Program-made: the position numbers and the translations under genes | The notes under the pieces: generated by a model | Seen by the model: only the letters and a program-made list of their open reading frames with translations | The model's database searches: none | What the model was told of the DNA's origin: nothing | NCBI GenBank assembly: GCA_964034945.1 | Contig: OZ035962.1 | Location: 29,415,943 to 29,479,942, forward strand | Length of the DNA stretch: 64,000 nucleotides | Source of the DNA: Chrysopilus asiliformis | Lineage: Eukaryota; Arthropoda; Insecta; Diptera; Rhagionidae | Direction of reading: 5' to 3' | In this document: positions 12,856 to 23,534 of the stretch, piece by piece | Position numbering within the stretch: position 1 is the stretch's first letter | How the letters are laid out: each line of letters begins with the position of its first letter

Positions 12856-13258
12856 TCAGTTTTTATTCATTTTCCACAAATTAGTATGAAATACAACCGT
12901 ATACAACTCCAAAGCGTCACTTCCGTCGACTATTGTAGATTCGACTATCAGAATAGCCTGCGCCAGTTGGCATGACATTTGTCGTGTCGCTTCAGTCAAA
13001 AAGTCTATCAAATGTTTTCCATCGAATATGTATTTACACCCCAAAACCTAGTTATTGGTAGTATGTTTAAGTTTTAATCAAGAACACATGAAATTTATCC
13101 CGAAAAATTAGTTTTTGAAACTATTTCTTTCCCACTGAACTTTAAGTCAACTCATAGAGGTACTCCGTTTGATGGAAGAAAGAAATGTCCCAATGGGAAT
13201 TTTTGGAAGTAACAAATTCTCGCATGTAACTCACTCCCAACAGCTGATATTTTGACAT
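12856..13258 (-). CDS. Small two-exon protein head-to-head with tra, unidentified
   Basis: Exon 1 (13258-13235, MSKYQLLG) ends at a perfect GTGAGT donor. Exon 2 (13047-12856) follows a CTAG acceptor in the same phase, giving 71 aa that include CKYIFDGKHLIDFLTEATRQ and VESTIVDGSDALELYTVVF. The composition is protein-like, but I do not recognise it. Its ATG lies only about 100 bp from the divergent tra start, so the two could share a promoter. It could also be part of a longer gene or a relic. Confidence 0.42.
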
Positions 13259-13361
13259 TTGTCTCTATGGCGGCGCATCTTTTTCTGCGAATCGTGTATT
13301 TTAGTTAAATTCTAGTGGAAAATCAACATCAAAATTTATAAATCAATCAAAAAGCCCAACA
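13259..13361. promoter_or_regulatory. Putative shared tra promoter / 5' leader region
   Basis: This ~100-bp interval separates the divergent start codons of the small minus-strand gene and tra. It includes a GC-richer patch (ctatggcggcgcatcttt). Any bidirectional activity is inferred from geometry only. Confidence 0.3.
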
Positions 13362-16300
13362 ATGAGTACCGTTTTACATTTTCCAATAAATTTTGGTAAT
13401 TAAATTATGATTTTTCTTCAATTAAAGACTCATCAAAATTCGTTGGAACTCCAACAACATCTTCAAGAAAGTTTAACGTACGACAAAAAACTGTGGAGAA
13501 CAAGAACATTCCTCGACGCATTCAACGTTCACTTGAGAGTCCAGAAAAAATAATAATTGAACGAAAAGATGGTAAATTAATTGTAATTATTTAGCAACCG
13601 CTAAAATTAGTACCTACTCTTGATTGAATATCAATTGGCAAAATACATTTGTAAATTTTGGTCTTTATTACAAAATTTTTGGATTTACTATTTAATTGGA
13701 CATGTTTTGAAGATTAAAGACCAGAATTATTTTAAAAAATGTACAAAAAAAATTGGATGAGAGCAGTTGAAACGGAATTCTCCAATCAACATTTTTACGC
13801 AACGATGACTGCAATCAACACTTTTACACAACGATGACTTCAATCAACAATCAACGCGACCTGTTGCAGAAATGCGGGCCAGAGAAATTAGCAGATTTAC
13901 ACGAATTGGAGTCCTAGGTAAATTACTTTGAATTTGTTTTATGAATCGAACTAATTTTGGACAATGTTTTAATTTTGTAATGTTTTAGTTTTTACTTTCT
14001 TCTACGGAGTATAATAAAGTATTGTATTCATGAAAAATTTCGACCTCTTAATTTTGCCTAAAAAACATTTCCCGATCACTCCTGAGTCGATTGGAGTCAT
14101 ATTAAAAAAATGTCGTTCTGTCTGTCAGTCTGTGTACAAGATTTCTCAAAAACTAATAGAACTAGCGCCATGAAATTTTATAGGCATGTTGGGTCCTGAA
14201 ATGGGACGATCCTATCAACTTTTGGTGGAAATCCGTTAACCGGAAGTATCCAAAATGGCGGTTTTTCAAAAATCGCAATTTCGTTTTTCTCGATTTACTC
14301 TCAAACTACGCGTTTTTTAGTGGCCTTAAGTATGACAAAACTTGGAGAAAATAAAATTTCCCACACTTTTGTCTTTAGCTATAACTCGATATCTCAACCT
14401 GTTATCGAGATAAACCGTTATTTCCAAAAAAAACTGTTTTTTGCGATTATCTCGATTATTGAGATATTTTCATTAATATGTAAAAAATCATATTTTTGCG
14501 AATAATTTGCAAACTAACGGTTTTTCGACAAATCAGTTAAAAGAATAATTAAAGATGTTAACATTTTCTACATTTTTGCCATTTACCGTAAATTGATATA
14601 TTTTACCGTTATCAAGTTATCTCAAATTTTGTACGTTTTTTGATATTTTTGAATAAATCAAGGGCTCTAGCGTAAATTGCGCAGGGTCGTAGATTTTGTA
14701 GAAGAAAGTTTTGTGTTGACCACAACTGATATTTTTTTATCAAGACTATGATAACTAAAAGAAAACTCGTTAATTTTTAATTTAACAGTAGATTTAACAA
14801 TTTTCTTCCAAAATCTGCATAAAATAACTAGAATTCTTCCCAATACTAACGTTTTATCGCACTAACAAAAATGTCAGAATTTTGACAGCTCGGGAGAGGT
14901 TTATAGTGTTGCACGAAGGCTCCTAAAACTGTAACAGTGACTCAAAGTCACAGGGATGGGCAGATTAAAGTTGAGGGCGATGAGGATTCAAACATGAGCT
15001 ACAAGGAATTTGGATATTTTGTTTTCTCCTATCACATACAAACGAAAACGTTTTTTATGAGTTGTTCGGAAAAAATGCGAAGACAAAAATATTAAACAGT
15101 GGCGGCATTAAAATTTAAATCACGCTCTTTTGTAGAGTCTCGTAACCTTTGGATCGAAGTATTATAAAACGTAAAAGGCTGCCCATAAAATACATCTCAC
15201 ATTTCGGTGATAGAGATTTGCAGTAGTGGTATTTAATTTCATACAAAAAATCGTGTAAAAAAAGTACAGTGGGGGTAGGAGGGAGGGGTGGGGGGGGGTT
15301 ATATAAAGAAAAAATTAGCGTGATACATTTAGAAAGTGATCCGCCAGGGTTTGGGTACAAATCTCGTAAAAATCGCAAAAAAGGTTGTCAAATTTTTGTC
15401 GGGAAAACTAAAGAGTGAATATTTTAGTAAACTTTCTCTTAATTTCAATGTTTTTTTAATCTCAGAGGATTTTAGAGTACTTCAAAAATTCATCAATCAA
15501 CAAAACTGCAATCAACAGCGACTGCAACTTGAAAAACATCTACAATCAACACAATTGAGAAAAAAGTAAATAAATTCAGAATTATTTTTTATGACTTAAA
15601 ATCATGCATGACGGAATCAATTAAACGAAAGTCGAGTAAATTATTTCAGTTTATTAGAATTGACGAAAATTAAAATGTATCTAAATTGATTTTTTTTTTC
15701 ATATTGTTAAATTTGCTTAAATTATGTTAAATTGGATTTAAAAACTTCTATCAAGAAATTTTAAATTTTCAAGTCAATTTTTCTTTCAAAATATTTGCTA
15801 AATATTATTGTTTTAACTAATCGTAAGTAAATTTTAACGTACATTCAAAGAGTGATAAATTTTTAACAAAAGTAATAAAAAGTCTCTACAATCAACAATC
15901 TTCAAGCAACATTCATCGGCGATAATCGGCAGCTTCTGTTTCTTTTAAAAAATATTAATTTTATAAATTGACTAATTATATTTTCGACCTTTATTAGGCG
16001 AAGGGAAAAAACCACTTTTCTCTAGAAGTGATATCGTAGTTAATCAACCGCTAAGTGGCGATCATCATTCGAAATCAAATCGTAGAGTCCAATCCACATC
16101 GGTAAGTATGGATGAGTTTAGAACTAATAATTTGAATTACTAAAATGTTTTCATAGAGTTCCGACGACTCTTCGCCGGAGCCACGTCATCGTTCGCACAG
16201 AGAAAGCATTCATCAACGAGTGAGAAGTGCTGAAAGGGTAATTTATTGTTTTGTTTAATGTAAGAGAAAAGGTAATTAAAAATTATAGACTCCCACACCG

Positions 16301-19300
16301 GAAGATCATCGTCGACGTGACACCCAGAATGCACGAAGGGACAGATCGCATTCGCCGAAACAAAAACGGGCGCTAGACAAAGTTCCGTATTACTTAGACG
16401 AAAATAGGGAACGGGATCGAATTCGAAAGAAGCACTATGTAAGTATTTTTTTTAAAGAAATGCAAATAAATAAAATAAAACAACACCTATCTGGCAATTA
16501 TTAAAAACCCGTATGATGATTTAAGTGAACGGCGAACAGTTGTATCAAAATTCCACTTTGAAGTCAAACTTTTCAACAGGATTTTTTTAAATTTATTCCA
16601 ATCGGATTTTGATGTATGGGAGTTTTATGTAGAATCATAAACAACTTTTGTTCTTGCCCTTTTTCTGATAAGATGCACCGTTTTTGAGATATTCGCAAAA
16701 AACGTTTTCGTTCGTATGGGGGGAACCCCCCCTAATGGTCCATTTTTACCCACTAACGAACTTAGCCTTGCATTTTACGAAAAACGAATCTGCGTAAAAT
16801 TATCCGTGCGCCCGCAATCCGCGCCACAGACGGACGGACGGACAGATATGCAAAATTCAATTTTTTTTTATCATTCTAAACACACTTGGTGTAATACATT
16901 TTTGTGTGTGATGACGGGATCTTGGCGTTACAAAAGTGAAGGCAAAGTTAATATACCCGTTAGAGTTATTATTACAACTCCTTAGAGTTAGTAAAGACAG
17001 CCAAATAAATTTAGATGTTTTACCCTTTAAAAACGATTCTTATTTGAACCATTTTTTATTTGTTTGGTTATCGACCATCTTTTGTAGAAGAAAAACATCT
17101 GAATTTTGGTTTACTGCCTTTACAAATCACGCAATGTGGCAGCGTATCTAATTAAATCGGTCGAAGAAGGGTTCGTACTTTAGACCGAAACTTTTGTATC
17201 AGTATCAGAAAAATTGTGTATAAAAAATAAACCTTTGTGCTGATAACACTGGTCAACAAAATTGTAACTTTGTTGTGCCACATGGACTTTTTTGATATTT
17301 TTTGCTTTAATAGGTGGTTGACAGTAAAAACAAACATTTAAAAAAAATCGGTTAGCCAAGAATTTTATTTTCTTAAGTAATTTAAAATATTTCAAAAAAC
17401 AATGACCTCCTAAACCAAAAATGTAAAAAAAATTATTATGAAGTTACGATCTAAGATTTTCTAGCAAATTTAGCTCCTGGTTGGTCCCTTTTGATTGTCC
17501 AGCAGTAATCTGCCAACATATTTGGGTTCCATTTGCCCTGGTAACATTTTTTTCATCTCAGAAATGTCTTGATGGAACCTTTCACCGTGTTCATCACTCA
17601 CAGCCCCAAAATTCTCAGGGAAAAATCGAGGTGTGATTCTAAAAAATAATTCTTGAGTGACATGTTGCAACCCAATGCTTGATAAGCCAACAATATGTCG
17701 CTAACCAACTCTCTGTAGCTCTCACTCTTATGGTCAGCAAAAAAATTTGCAACAACATTTTTAAAAGATTTCCATGCTGGTTTTTCTTAATTGCTCAATT
17801 TTTCTGCGAATACCGGATCTTTTATCAACTCCCTGATTTGAGGTCCTACGAAAATACCCTCTTTTATCTTTGTATCACTTTGGTATTGGTATTTTGCGAA
17901 AACAAAATACCGGTGATAACTCTCCAAGACTAGTTTTGTGAAATTTCGTCTTTGTTTTTTAAAAGTCTGTTTACCGCAAACATGACAAAAAGTGTTAGGA
18001 TCGTTACTACACTTTCTCGACATGTTAACGCAGTTAATAGATCACAATATTTTGAAGAAATGACAGACAAATAGTTTTATGACTATTTCTTCTCGAACGG
18101 TTCTTTGCTTTTATTGCCGTAGTACTAGTTATAAGTATTACCGTATCACAAGAAAACTGAGGCTAATTGAAACAAAAGAATTGCAGTTTAATAATCAGGG
18201 TGCTTAGTTAAAATAGTATTAGCCATCAAAGTTCGTGTGGCATGACCAGTGTTGACCAGTGTAATCTTTCTGTTATTTAAGAAAATCAAATTATGCAAGT
18301 AAACTTTCCGCAAAAATGTAACAGTATTTTTTTGCACTGCAAATATTCCCCTGAGATGATGATTGATCCAACAATTGATCCAAGATATAATACAACACTG
18401 TCACCATTTCTATGTAATTTAAAATATTCCGAATTATCCATAAAATCGATGCAAAAATGAATTAAAAACAATAAAACTGATGATCACCTTACATATTTCC
18501 GAAAATATCACAGTAAAATTTACAGTTACTATTCAGATAAGACACTATTCAGTTACTATTCTGACTGGATCCACAAAAAATTAGTTTTTGATGACACAAA
18601 GGCACTTGCCAATGATTAGAAATAAGATGAGCAAATTCGTATAGAAACACTCTAAAATTCATAGAAGAATGTTTTTGTAGAAGTGTTACAGTTGATCCTT
18701 AATGGCCCCGAGCCCTTCCCCTATGTTTAATGCAAGTGACATGTGATTTTTTTCTGTTCACGCGGCGTTACTTCAAATCTCCTTCCCCACCACCAAGAAA
18801 TTGCATTTTGTGACATTTTGATTAAATTTACTTCCAACGACAGAAGGTTTAAGAACCTTTTTTTAAGGAATCGACTTTCAGATGTCTCTAATTTCCCATG
18901 CGATATTGTGTACATGTTTCAGGCTATACCTTAATCCAAAGTTTCCTTCTTCCTTACCCACTTCTCTGCTATCTTGAGCCGTTGAAACAATTTTAATCCA
19001 ATTTTGATTATTTGACAAATGGCAAATCTTATACCACCCCTTCCCTTGCCGATCCCGCTAATCTTCATTTTTTATCTTCTCAATTAATAACGCAATTATT
19101 TATAAAATGTTTTACTTTCATATAATTTCTTAAAGCCGCGTTTCCATTTGCGTTTTTTTCTTGAATTTCTCCGTGAATTTTATTCACAATTTTATTCGCA
19201 GGATAAATTTACTTAGCAAAAATTATTGCAGAATAAATTCACTTAAGCAAAAATTGTCAAAATTTTAATTTATTCCGGCGGTTTTGTATGAAAAGATCCC

Positions 19301-20250
19301 ACTTCCGTGAACTTTCAGGAATAAGTTTCAGAATTTTGTGTCTAAAGTAAACAGTTGCAAAACGCAAACTCAGTGTCGCAGAATAAAATTCGCGGAATAA
19401 AGTGCCAGACAGCGTCTATCAATTTCTATATAGACTAACCCGGCCCTTACACGCGTCTGTAGAGCTGACACAGTCGCTGACACAGACTCGTGTAAATGCA
19501 CTCGCTAAATGTATTTTAATTCGTTGTCAGTAATTTCACATTTGAAGTCTGTGCTACTGACAGACTTTACAGTCGCGTGTAAAGGCCGGGTTAGAAATCC
19601 CTCAAAAATTTGTTTGAATATTTAATTAGTTTTTTTTTTTATTAATATTTAAAAAAGACATTACTATGCTGCGAAAAAAATCCCCTTTTTTGTATTAAAT
19701 TAATAAAAATATGAATTTTTATCATCCCATCAGTCAACTGCAAGCAGCACTAGCAGGCGACAATACGAAGAAAGGCGTCGCTCGAGATCACGAAGTCGTA
19801 GTAGAAGTTACGAGCGAAGACGGCGGACCCGAAGTAGTCATAGAAGTCGACGCAGCCGAAGTCGCAGTTACGATCGCCGCCGCAGAAGCAGTCGTGAAGG
19901 ACGTCGATCGCGGTCAAAGACTCCCTCGCACTCTTCACACTCCCACAACCAATACGATACTCGCCAATTGATCCCAGTTATCCCATTTGCTCCTATGGAG
20001 TATCCATACGTATCGTTTTTCTAAAATTTTATCCAAGCAAATTTTTAAATTGATTTCGTTTCAGCATCCTGGTTGGTTTCCATCGCCATACGCAAGAGTT
20101 CCTTACATGATTCGACCACCAATGGCGATGCCTCCTCATCACATGCCCCCTCCGCCAAATTCGTATCATCTACGACCGCCAGCATTCAGGCCGCGATTTC
20201 CAGGCAGGCCACCTCCTAGACAGAATTTTAGGCCACGTATTCAATATTGA
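13362..20250 (+). CDS. tra: Transformer, female sex-determination splicing factor
   Basis: An SR-type regulator that with TRA-2 directs female splicing of doublesex and fruitless, and in many flies of its own pre-mRNA. Exons: 13362-13395, 13428-13571, 13870-13917, 15998-16101, 16157-16237, 16289-16438, 19734-20009 and 20065-20250 (1023 nt, 340 aa, all phases consistent). Order in the protein: a basic N-terminus (NIPRRIQRSLESPEKIIIER); MRAREISRFTRIGVLG, which I take to be the CAM-type autoregulation domain; RS-like exons 4-6; the Diptera-type motif KVPYYLDENRERDRIRKKH; a dense Arg/Ser domain in exon 7; and a Pro-rich tail in exon 8 (PPMAMPPHHMPPPPNSYHL). Exon 3 is a 48-nt symmetric exon. TRA/TRA-2 binding repeats fill the introns around it. 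Intron 6 (3.3 kb) is swollen by transposons. The assignment rests on architecture, motif and the nearby l(3)73Ah. Confidence 0.88.
13779..13856 (+). promoter_or_regulatory. TRA/TRA-2 binding-site cluster A
   Basis: Four overlapping or adjacent matches to the 13-nt dsx-type repeat TC(T/A)(T/A)CAATCAACA start at 13779, 13808, 13837 and 13844. They score 12, 11, 12 and 12 of 13 by eye. The cluster stops 13 nt before the acceptor of tra exon 3. If an upstream acceptor at 13766 is used, the cluster becomes exonic and an in-frame TGA arises at 13835-13837. Confidence 0.8.
13989..14737 (+). repeat. Dispersed repeat A, copy 2, in tra intron 3
   Basis: Same ends as the copy at 3122-4077. It differs by having a single CTGTCTGTCAGT unit, a ~110-bp internal deletion (after ttgcgattatctcga) and a ~38-bp deletion (after gaataaatcaag). 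It sits between tra exon 3 and the candidate male exon. Confidence 0.7.
15177..15337. mobile_element. MITE of the GTCCATAAAAT family in tra intron 3
   Basis: Left end ggctgcccataaaatacatc, right end decayed (agcgtgatacatttagaaag). The centre is G-rich (ggtgggggggggtt) as in related copies. Non-coding. Confidence 0.5.
15466..15565 (+). other. tra: Candidate male-specific exon of tra
   Basis: A stretch bounded by a good acceptor (tttttttaatctcag) and a GTAAAT donor. It stays open from the exon 3 phase (EDFRVLQKFINQQNCNQQRL...). Its length, 100 nt, is not a multiple of three, so inclusion shifts the frame and creates a TAG at 16023-16025 early in exon 4. It contains three TRA/TRA-2 sites, the usual content of male-specific tra exons in other flies. 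The role in males is inferred; the splice signals and frame effect are visible. Confidence 0.6.
15490..15551 (+). promoter_or_regulatory. TRA/TRA-2 binding-site cluster B
   Basis: Three 13-nt repeats: 15490-15502 (tcatcaatcaaca, perfect), 15505-15517 (actgcaatcaaca, 11 of 13) and 15539-15551 (tctacaatcaaca, perfect). All lie within the candidate 100-nt cassette exon. Confidence 0.85.
15885..15911 (+). promoter_or_regulatory. TRA/TRA-2 binding-site cluster C
   Basis: Two abutting repeats: 15885-15897 (tctacaatcaaca, perfect) and 15899-15911 (tcttcaagcaaca, one mismatch). They lie about 90 nt before the exon 4 acceptor. A possible alternative acceptor (ataatcggcag) ends at 15932. Confidence 0.8.
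16488..16965 (+). mobile_element. mini-me/DINE-like element, copy 1, in tra intron 6
   Basis: Starts within ctggcaattattaaaaaccc and carries the family core (aaaaacgttttcgttcgtat), a short acggacggacggaca microsatellite and the end gttaatatacccg. More diverged than the other copies. Inserted in the sense orientation in tra intron 6. The frames over it are repeat frames shared by all copies. Confidence 0.7.
17246..18261 (-). mobile_element. Internally deleted DNA transposon with inverted ends, in tra intron 6
   Basis: Inverted ends cactggtcaaca / tgttgaccagtg, with subterminal ttgtgccacatgga matched by the inverse at the right. On the minus strand are two pieces of one broken protein: an N-terminal Cys-rich start (18023-17787, CSNDPNTFCHVCGKQTFKKQ, later VGPQIRELIKDPVFAEKLS) and a C-terminal piece (17670-17470, FFPENFGAVSDEHGERFHQD). 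I remember these phrases together in a longer protein that is widespread in arthropod genomes, so this is a deleted, frameshifted copy. The family name is not known to me. Confidence 0.7.
19436..19593. mobile_element. Small MITE in tra intron 6
   Basis: 158 bp with inverted ends taacccggcccttacacgcg and cgcgtgtaaaggccgggtta. Several 'ctgacaga' motifs inside. The target duplication is not clear. It ends about 140 bp before tra exon 7. Confidence 0.75.
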
Positions 20251-20302
20251 GACTAACAAAAGCATTTTTATTGCTTCATAAATGACTGTTAATCGGTGTA
20301 GA

Positions 20303-20308
20303 ATTAAA
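20303..20308 (+). terminator. Likely poly(A) signal of tra
   Basis: A variant signal ATTAAA about 50 bp after the tra stop and before the convergent DUF1091 gene (stop at 20577). Confidence 0.35.
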
Positions 20309-20576
20309 ATAAGCAACAGTGTCACTTATATTAAGTAGATTCAAAGTTATTTTAGTAAATATTACTTATTCAAAGTCGTTGTTTTTTTTTTTTTACTTTT
20401 TATGCTTACTGAAAAGAGTGGTTTTAGCGAAAAATCTCGATCCGGAGATTTGGCTTACAAAACATTTTCCAAACACTCACGTAGCGATCTGAGTCATTTC
20501 ACAAAAATTTCTGTCTCTCGTCCTGTTCACAATTTATTTTATTTTCTTTTGCTTCAAATTTTTACAAATAAATACT

Positions 20577-21168
20577 TCATTTGTATACAAATTCTGCCAC
20601 AATATGAATAAAAAAGAATTTCCTCAATAGTTGTTTTTCACCGTTAAAAATCGTGACATTCAAATGAAAATACGACCAACGAAACCCTGGCATATATGCA
20701 ACCAAAGTTAAGCTCGATGCCATTTTAAACCCAGTTAATTGATAAAAATCCGCTTTAAATGGACACTTACGAGAAAAATTCGTCTTTTTGAAGATATTGT
20801 CAACCAAATATTTCGTTAAGGCGTCACGTTTTTGAAATAATTCGCACAAATTCCGAGAAACATTGAAAAGTTGAACTTGTCTGGTGCCCTGAAATCCAAT
20901 CGAATTAAGATGAAATATCGGCTTTGGGATGTCTTTTAATAACTGGAAATAAAGATAAATTGCACTACGATTTTCAATTTTGTACGAAACGTTAGCATAA
21001 TCTGGATCCGCTTGAGTAATCACATTTGGAAATTCAACACCCCATTTGGCCTTAAATAAGGAATGTTAAGAATAAATAAGAAATTAAGTTACACCTAAAT
21101 TAAACTACCTGAATAGCTGGAAATAGATAAAATATAATTTTTACAAGTAATAAAAATCTTTGTGACAT
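20577..21168 (-). CDS. Secreted DUF1091 (DM8) family protein
   Basis: Exon 1 (21168-21109) encodes a signal peptide (MSQRFLLLVKIIFYLFPAIQ). Exon 2 (21050-20577) encodes the mature region, giving 177 aa in phase 0. Features typical of the fly DUF1091 family: NRSAIYLYFQLLK near the start, a Cys pair (NLCELF and KCPFKADFY), the xPxLPxGxY-like region replaced here by DNIFKKTNFSRKCPF, and a C-terminal beta-rich HLNVTIFNG. The family has many members in flies with unclear roles, some expressed in chemosensory tissue. It is convergent with tra, with a 326-bp gap. No ligand can be inferred. Confidence 0.8.
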
Positions 21169-21773
21169 TTTTCGAAGACTCTCAAAACTAGTTTAACTTT
21201 TAAACATTGTATTGAATGAAATTACACTTAAAATGTGGTCATCCGTGCAAAAGCGATTAGGTTCTAACTCATATTATAAAAATTAAATACTGTAAAAATA
21301 TTTTTTTACTAAATCAATGTTTGGATCATTAAGCATTACCTTCTACATCAATGACAGGCCATTTTGTTGGCAAAGATATTACAATCTTTTTTGGATAATT
21401 TAAAATTGCTTATTCCGAATCTGGTTTCAGATTGGTTATATTCGGAACCAGCGATGTCAAATTATCCAAATACCGCTTCCAGATTCGGATCAGGTCTCCC
21501 CCTCCCCCCGCATTGAAAAACTTTGGAAATGACGAAATCATGAATTTAGCCACATATTAAATAAGTTTGGTCTTGTAATTAAGTTCGAAAATCTGATAGA
21601 ACATTCAATTCAGTCCATCAATATTTAAAGAATGGTAGTTTTCTTTTACGAATGTCTCAAGAATTGCAGATTTAGTTATATTAACTTAATAAAACCATAA
21701 AAAGTAATATAAACAAAACTGTGACTCAAAATTTTCTATATTTGTAGATTTTTATTTTCATTTTTATTAGACA

Positions 21774-22261
21774 ACTAGCTTGCGTACCCGTCGTTGCCGG
21801 GTTAAGTTTTGTAAATTTTTTTCAAATTTTTTTTATGATCTATGTTGGAGCTAAACTTCAGGCCAATCGGCTCGGTAATTTCCCCGCGAAAGGGGAAGAG
21901 CTAAGTTTCGAGATCACTTTACCCTATCCCCTTACTCCCCCACCTCTCGGGCTAGTTTTTAATGGGTCTATGTTGGGGCTGGACCCCCGACGAACATCTA
22001 AGCCAAATTTCAGGCCAATCGGTTCAGTAGTTTCCCCGCGAAAGAGTAACTAAGTTTCTCTTTTCAAAAACTAAGTTTCGAAATCACTTTACCCGCTCCC
22101 CTTACCCCCCTACCCCTCGCGCTACTTTTCCGTATGCCTATGTTGGAACCAGAACTACCACAGACACTCATGCCAAAATTCAAGTCAATCGGTTAGCCGT
22201 TTTTGCGTGAAAGAGGAACAGTCAGACAGACACCAACTAATTTTTCTATATTAGTATGATT
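21774..22261 (+). mobile_element. ACTAGCTT...GACAGACA...TTAGTATGAT element, copy 1
   Basis: Starts actagcttgcgtacccgtcg, holds three blocks of the type 'tatgttgg-agctgga...ccaatcggttc', then cagtcagacagacacc and ends ctatattagtatgat. Another copy is at 62003-62397. Resembles microsatellite-bearing non-autonomous elements common in insects. Confidence 0.65.
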
Positions 22262-23534
22262 CGTTATTTAATTTGTTTCAACTTCTATAGTTCTATGTAA
22301 ATAAGGGCCAGTTCTTGAAAAAATACTAGTTTATTTGTTTTTAAGTAGTTTTTAATATCATTTATTATTATTAAAATGTAATTTATAGTGTTTTTTATAT
22401 TTTCGTTTGGTACTAAATTTTGCAACGCTAAATAAAATATTTTTTTTAATATTTACGCCTAAATCTACATTCCCCTATCTCCGAAATTCTGCAAATATTT
22501 TGATCCGCACTTAAGTCCTCCTTCATTTAGTAGTTTGAAAGAGGTCCGGTTAGTTTGTGGCACAGGCGACATTTTATTCGCCTCGGTAGCTCATTCAAAA
22601 TGAAAATATGTTCTTCAAGATTTGGCACTTCAGCAGCAGACTGCAGTATGTCCTTAGAATATTTTAATCTCGATTATCAATTTTTTGTACAGCAGCCGTG
22701 TATAATCGTGTTCCAAATACATTTTATCCTAATTGTTTTTCCGATATGACGCGCTCGGAATGGAGAAAATTCAGCCAGAGTCAGCCAGAGTCAGCCAGAG
22801 CTGCGGCGAAGACTCTTTAATGCCGAAGAACAGCTCAGGATGGTCGGAAGAACAGGGATAAAAGCATAAAAAACCAAATCAAATAAATATTTATCTCGCT
22901 TTTATTTCTGATACACAGCACTTTTTAGTACATGTTTTTAAATCAAGGCTTTTTTTAGTTTTTTCATAGTTTTTTTTAAAATAATCATTGAATAATATCT
23001 TCGAAACTATTCGGTATTCGGCCGAATTCTAAAACTAGGACGAATACCGAATTGTAATCAAATATTCGTTGCAACCCTTCGTTGCAAAATACCAAAATTC
23101 AAACCAAAGAATAGATTACTAAAGATAAGAAACAACAGAATTTTTCATATAACTTTTAAAATGTATGGAAAATACTTTAGAAGTCTGAATCTCAATCAAG
23201 TAACGCATGCAATATTAATATTTTTATTGATTTATTGACCGTTAAGCGTTAAAATATAAAGGAATATAATCGTTTTGCGAGGCATACCAGCTTCTATTTC
23301 CGCTGTCGAATTTTTATGGGACCCAAAAATTTGTTCCAAGGATTCTTATCTTTATTTACCTAATCTTTGTTCAAACTATACAAAAAACATTGGATTGCCT
23401 TGTTGAATCTCACTTTTGATGGTTCGCTTTTTAGTTTCGACTTCTAAATTTTTCAAGTTTAGACGTTGCCTAAAATTTCACAAATCAATAAAAAAAACAT
23501 TTAATATCGGATGTAGTTTTTTTTAAAGTCTTCT
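22262..23534. other. Non-coding interval downstream of AGO2
   Basis: No gene seen. Contains three direct copies of gtcagccaga at about 22775-22800. Should include the 3' UTR of the minus-strand AGO2 gene. Confidence 0.35.

Noticed and set aside
12999..13258. Reading MSKYQLLGVSYMREF... as a single 38-codon exon
   Set aside because: It stops after 38 codons, whereas a consensus GTGAGT donor after codon 8 joins in phase to a longer open exon.
19711..19971. 86-aa frame overlapping tra exon 7
   Set aside because: It is an alternative frame of the Arg/Ser-coding sequence (Glu/Val/Ala-rich shadow). The RS frame is supported by splice phases and motif.
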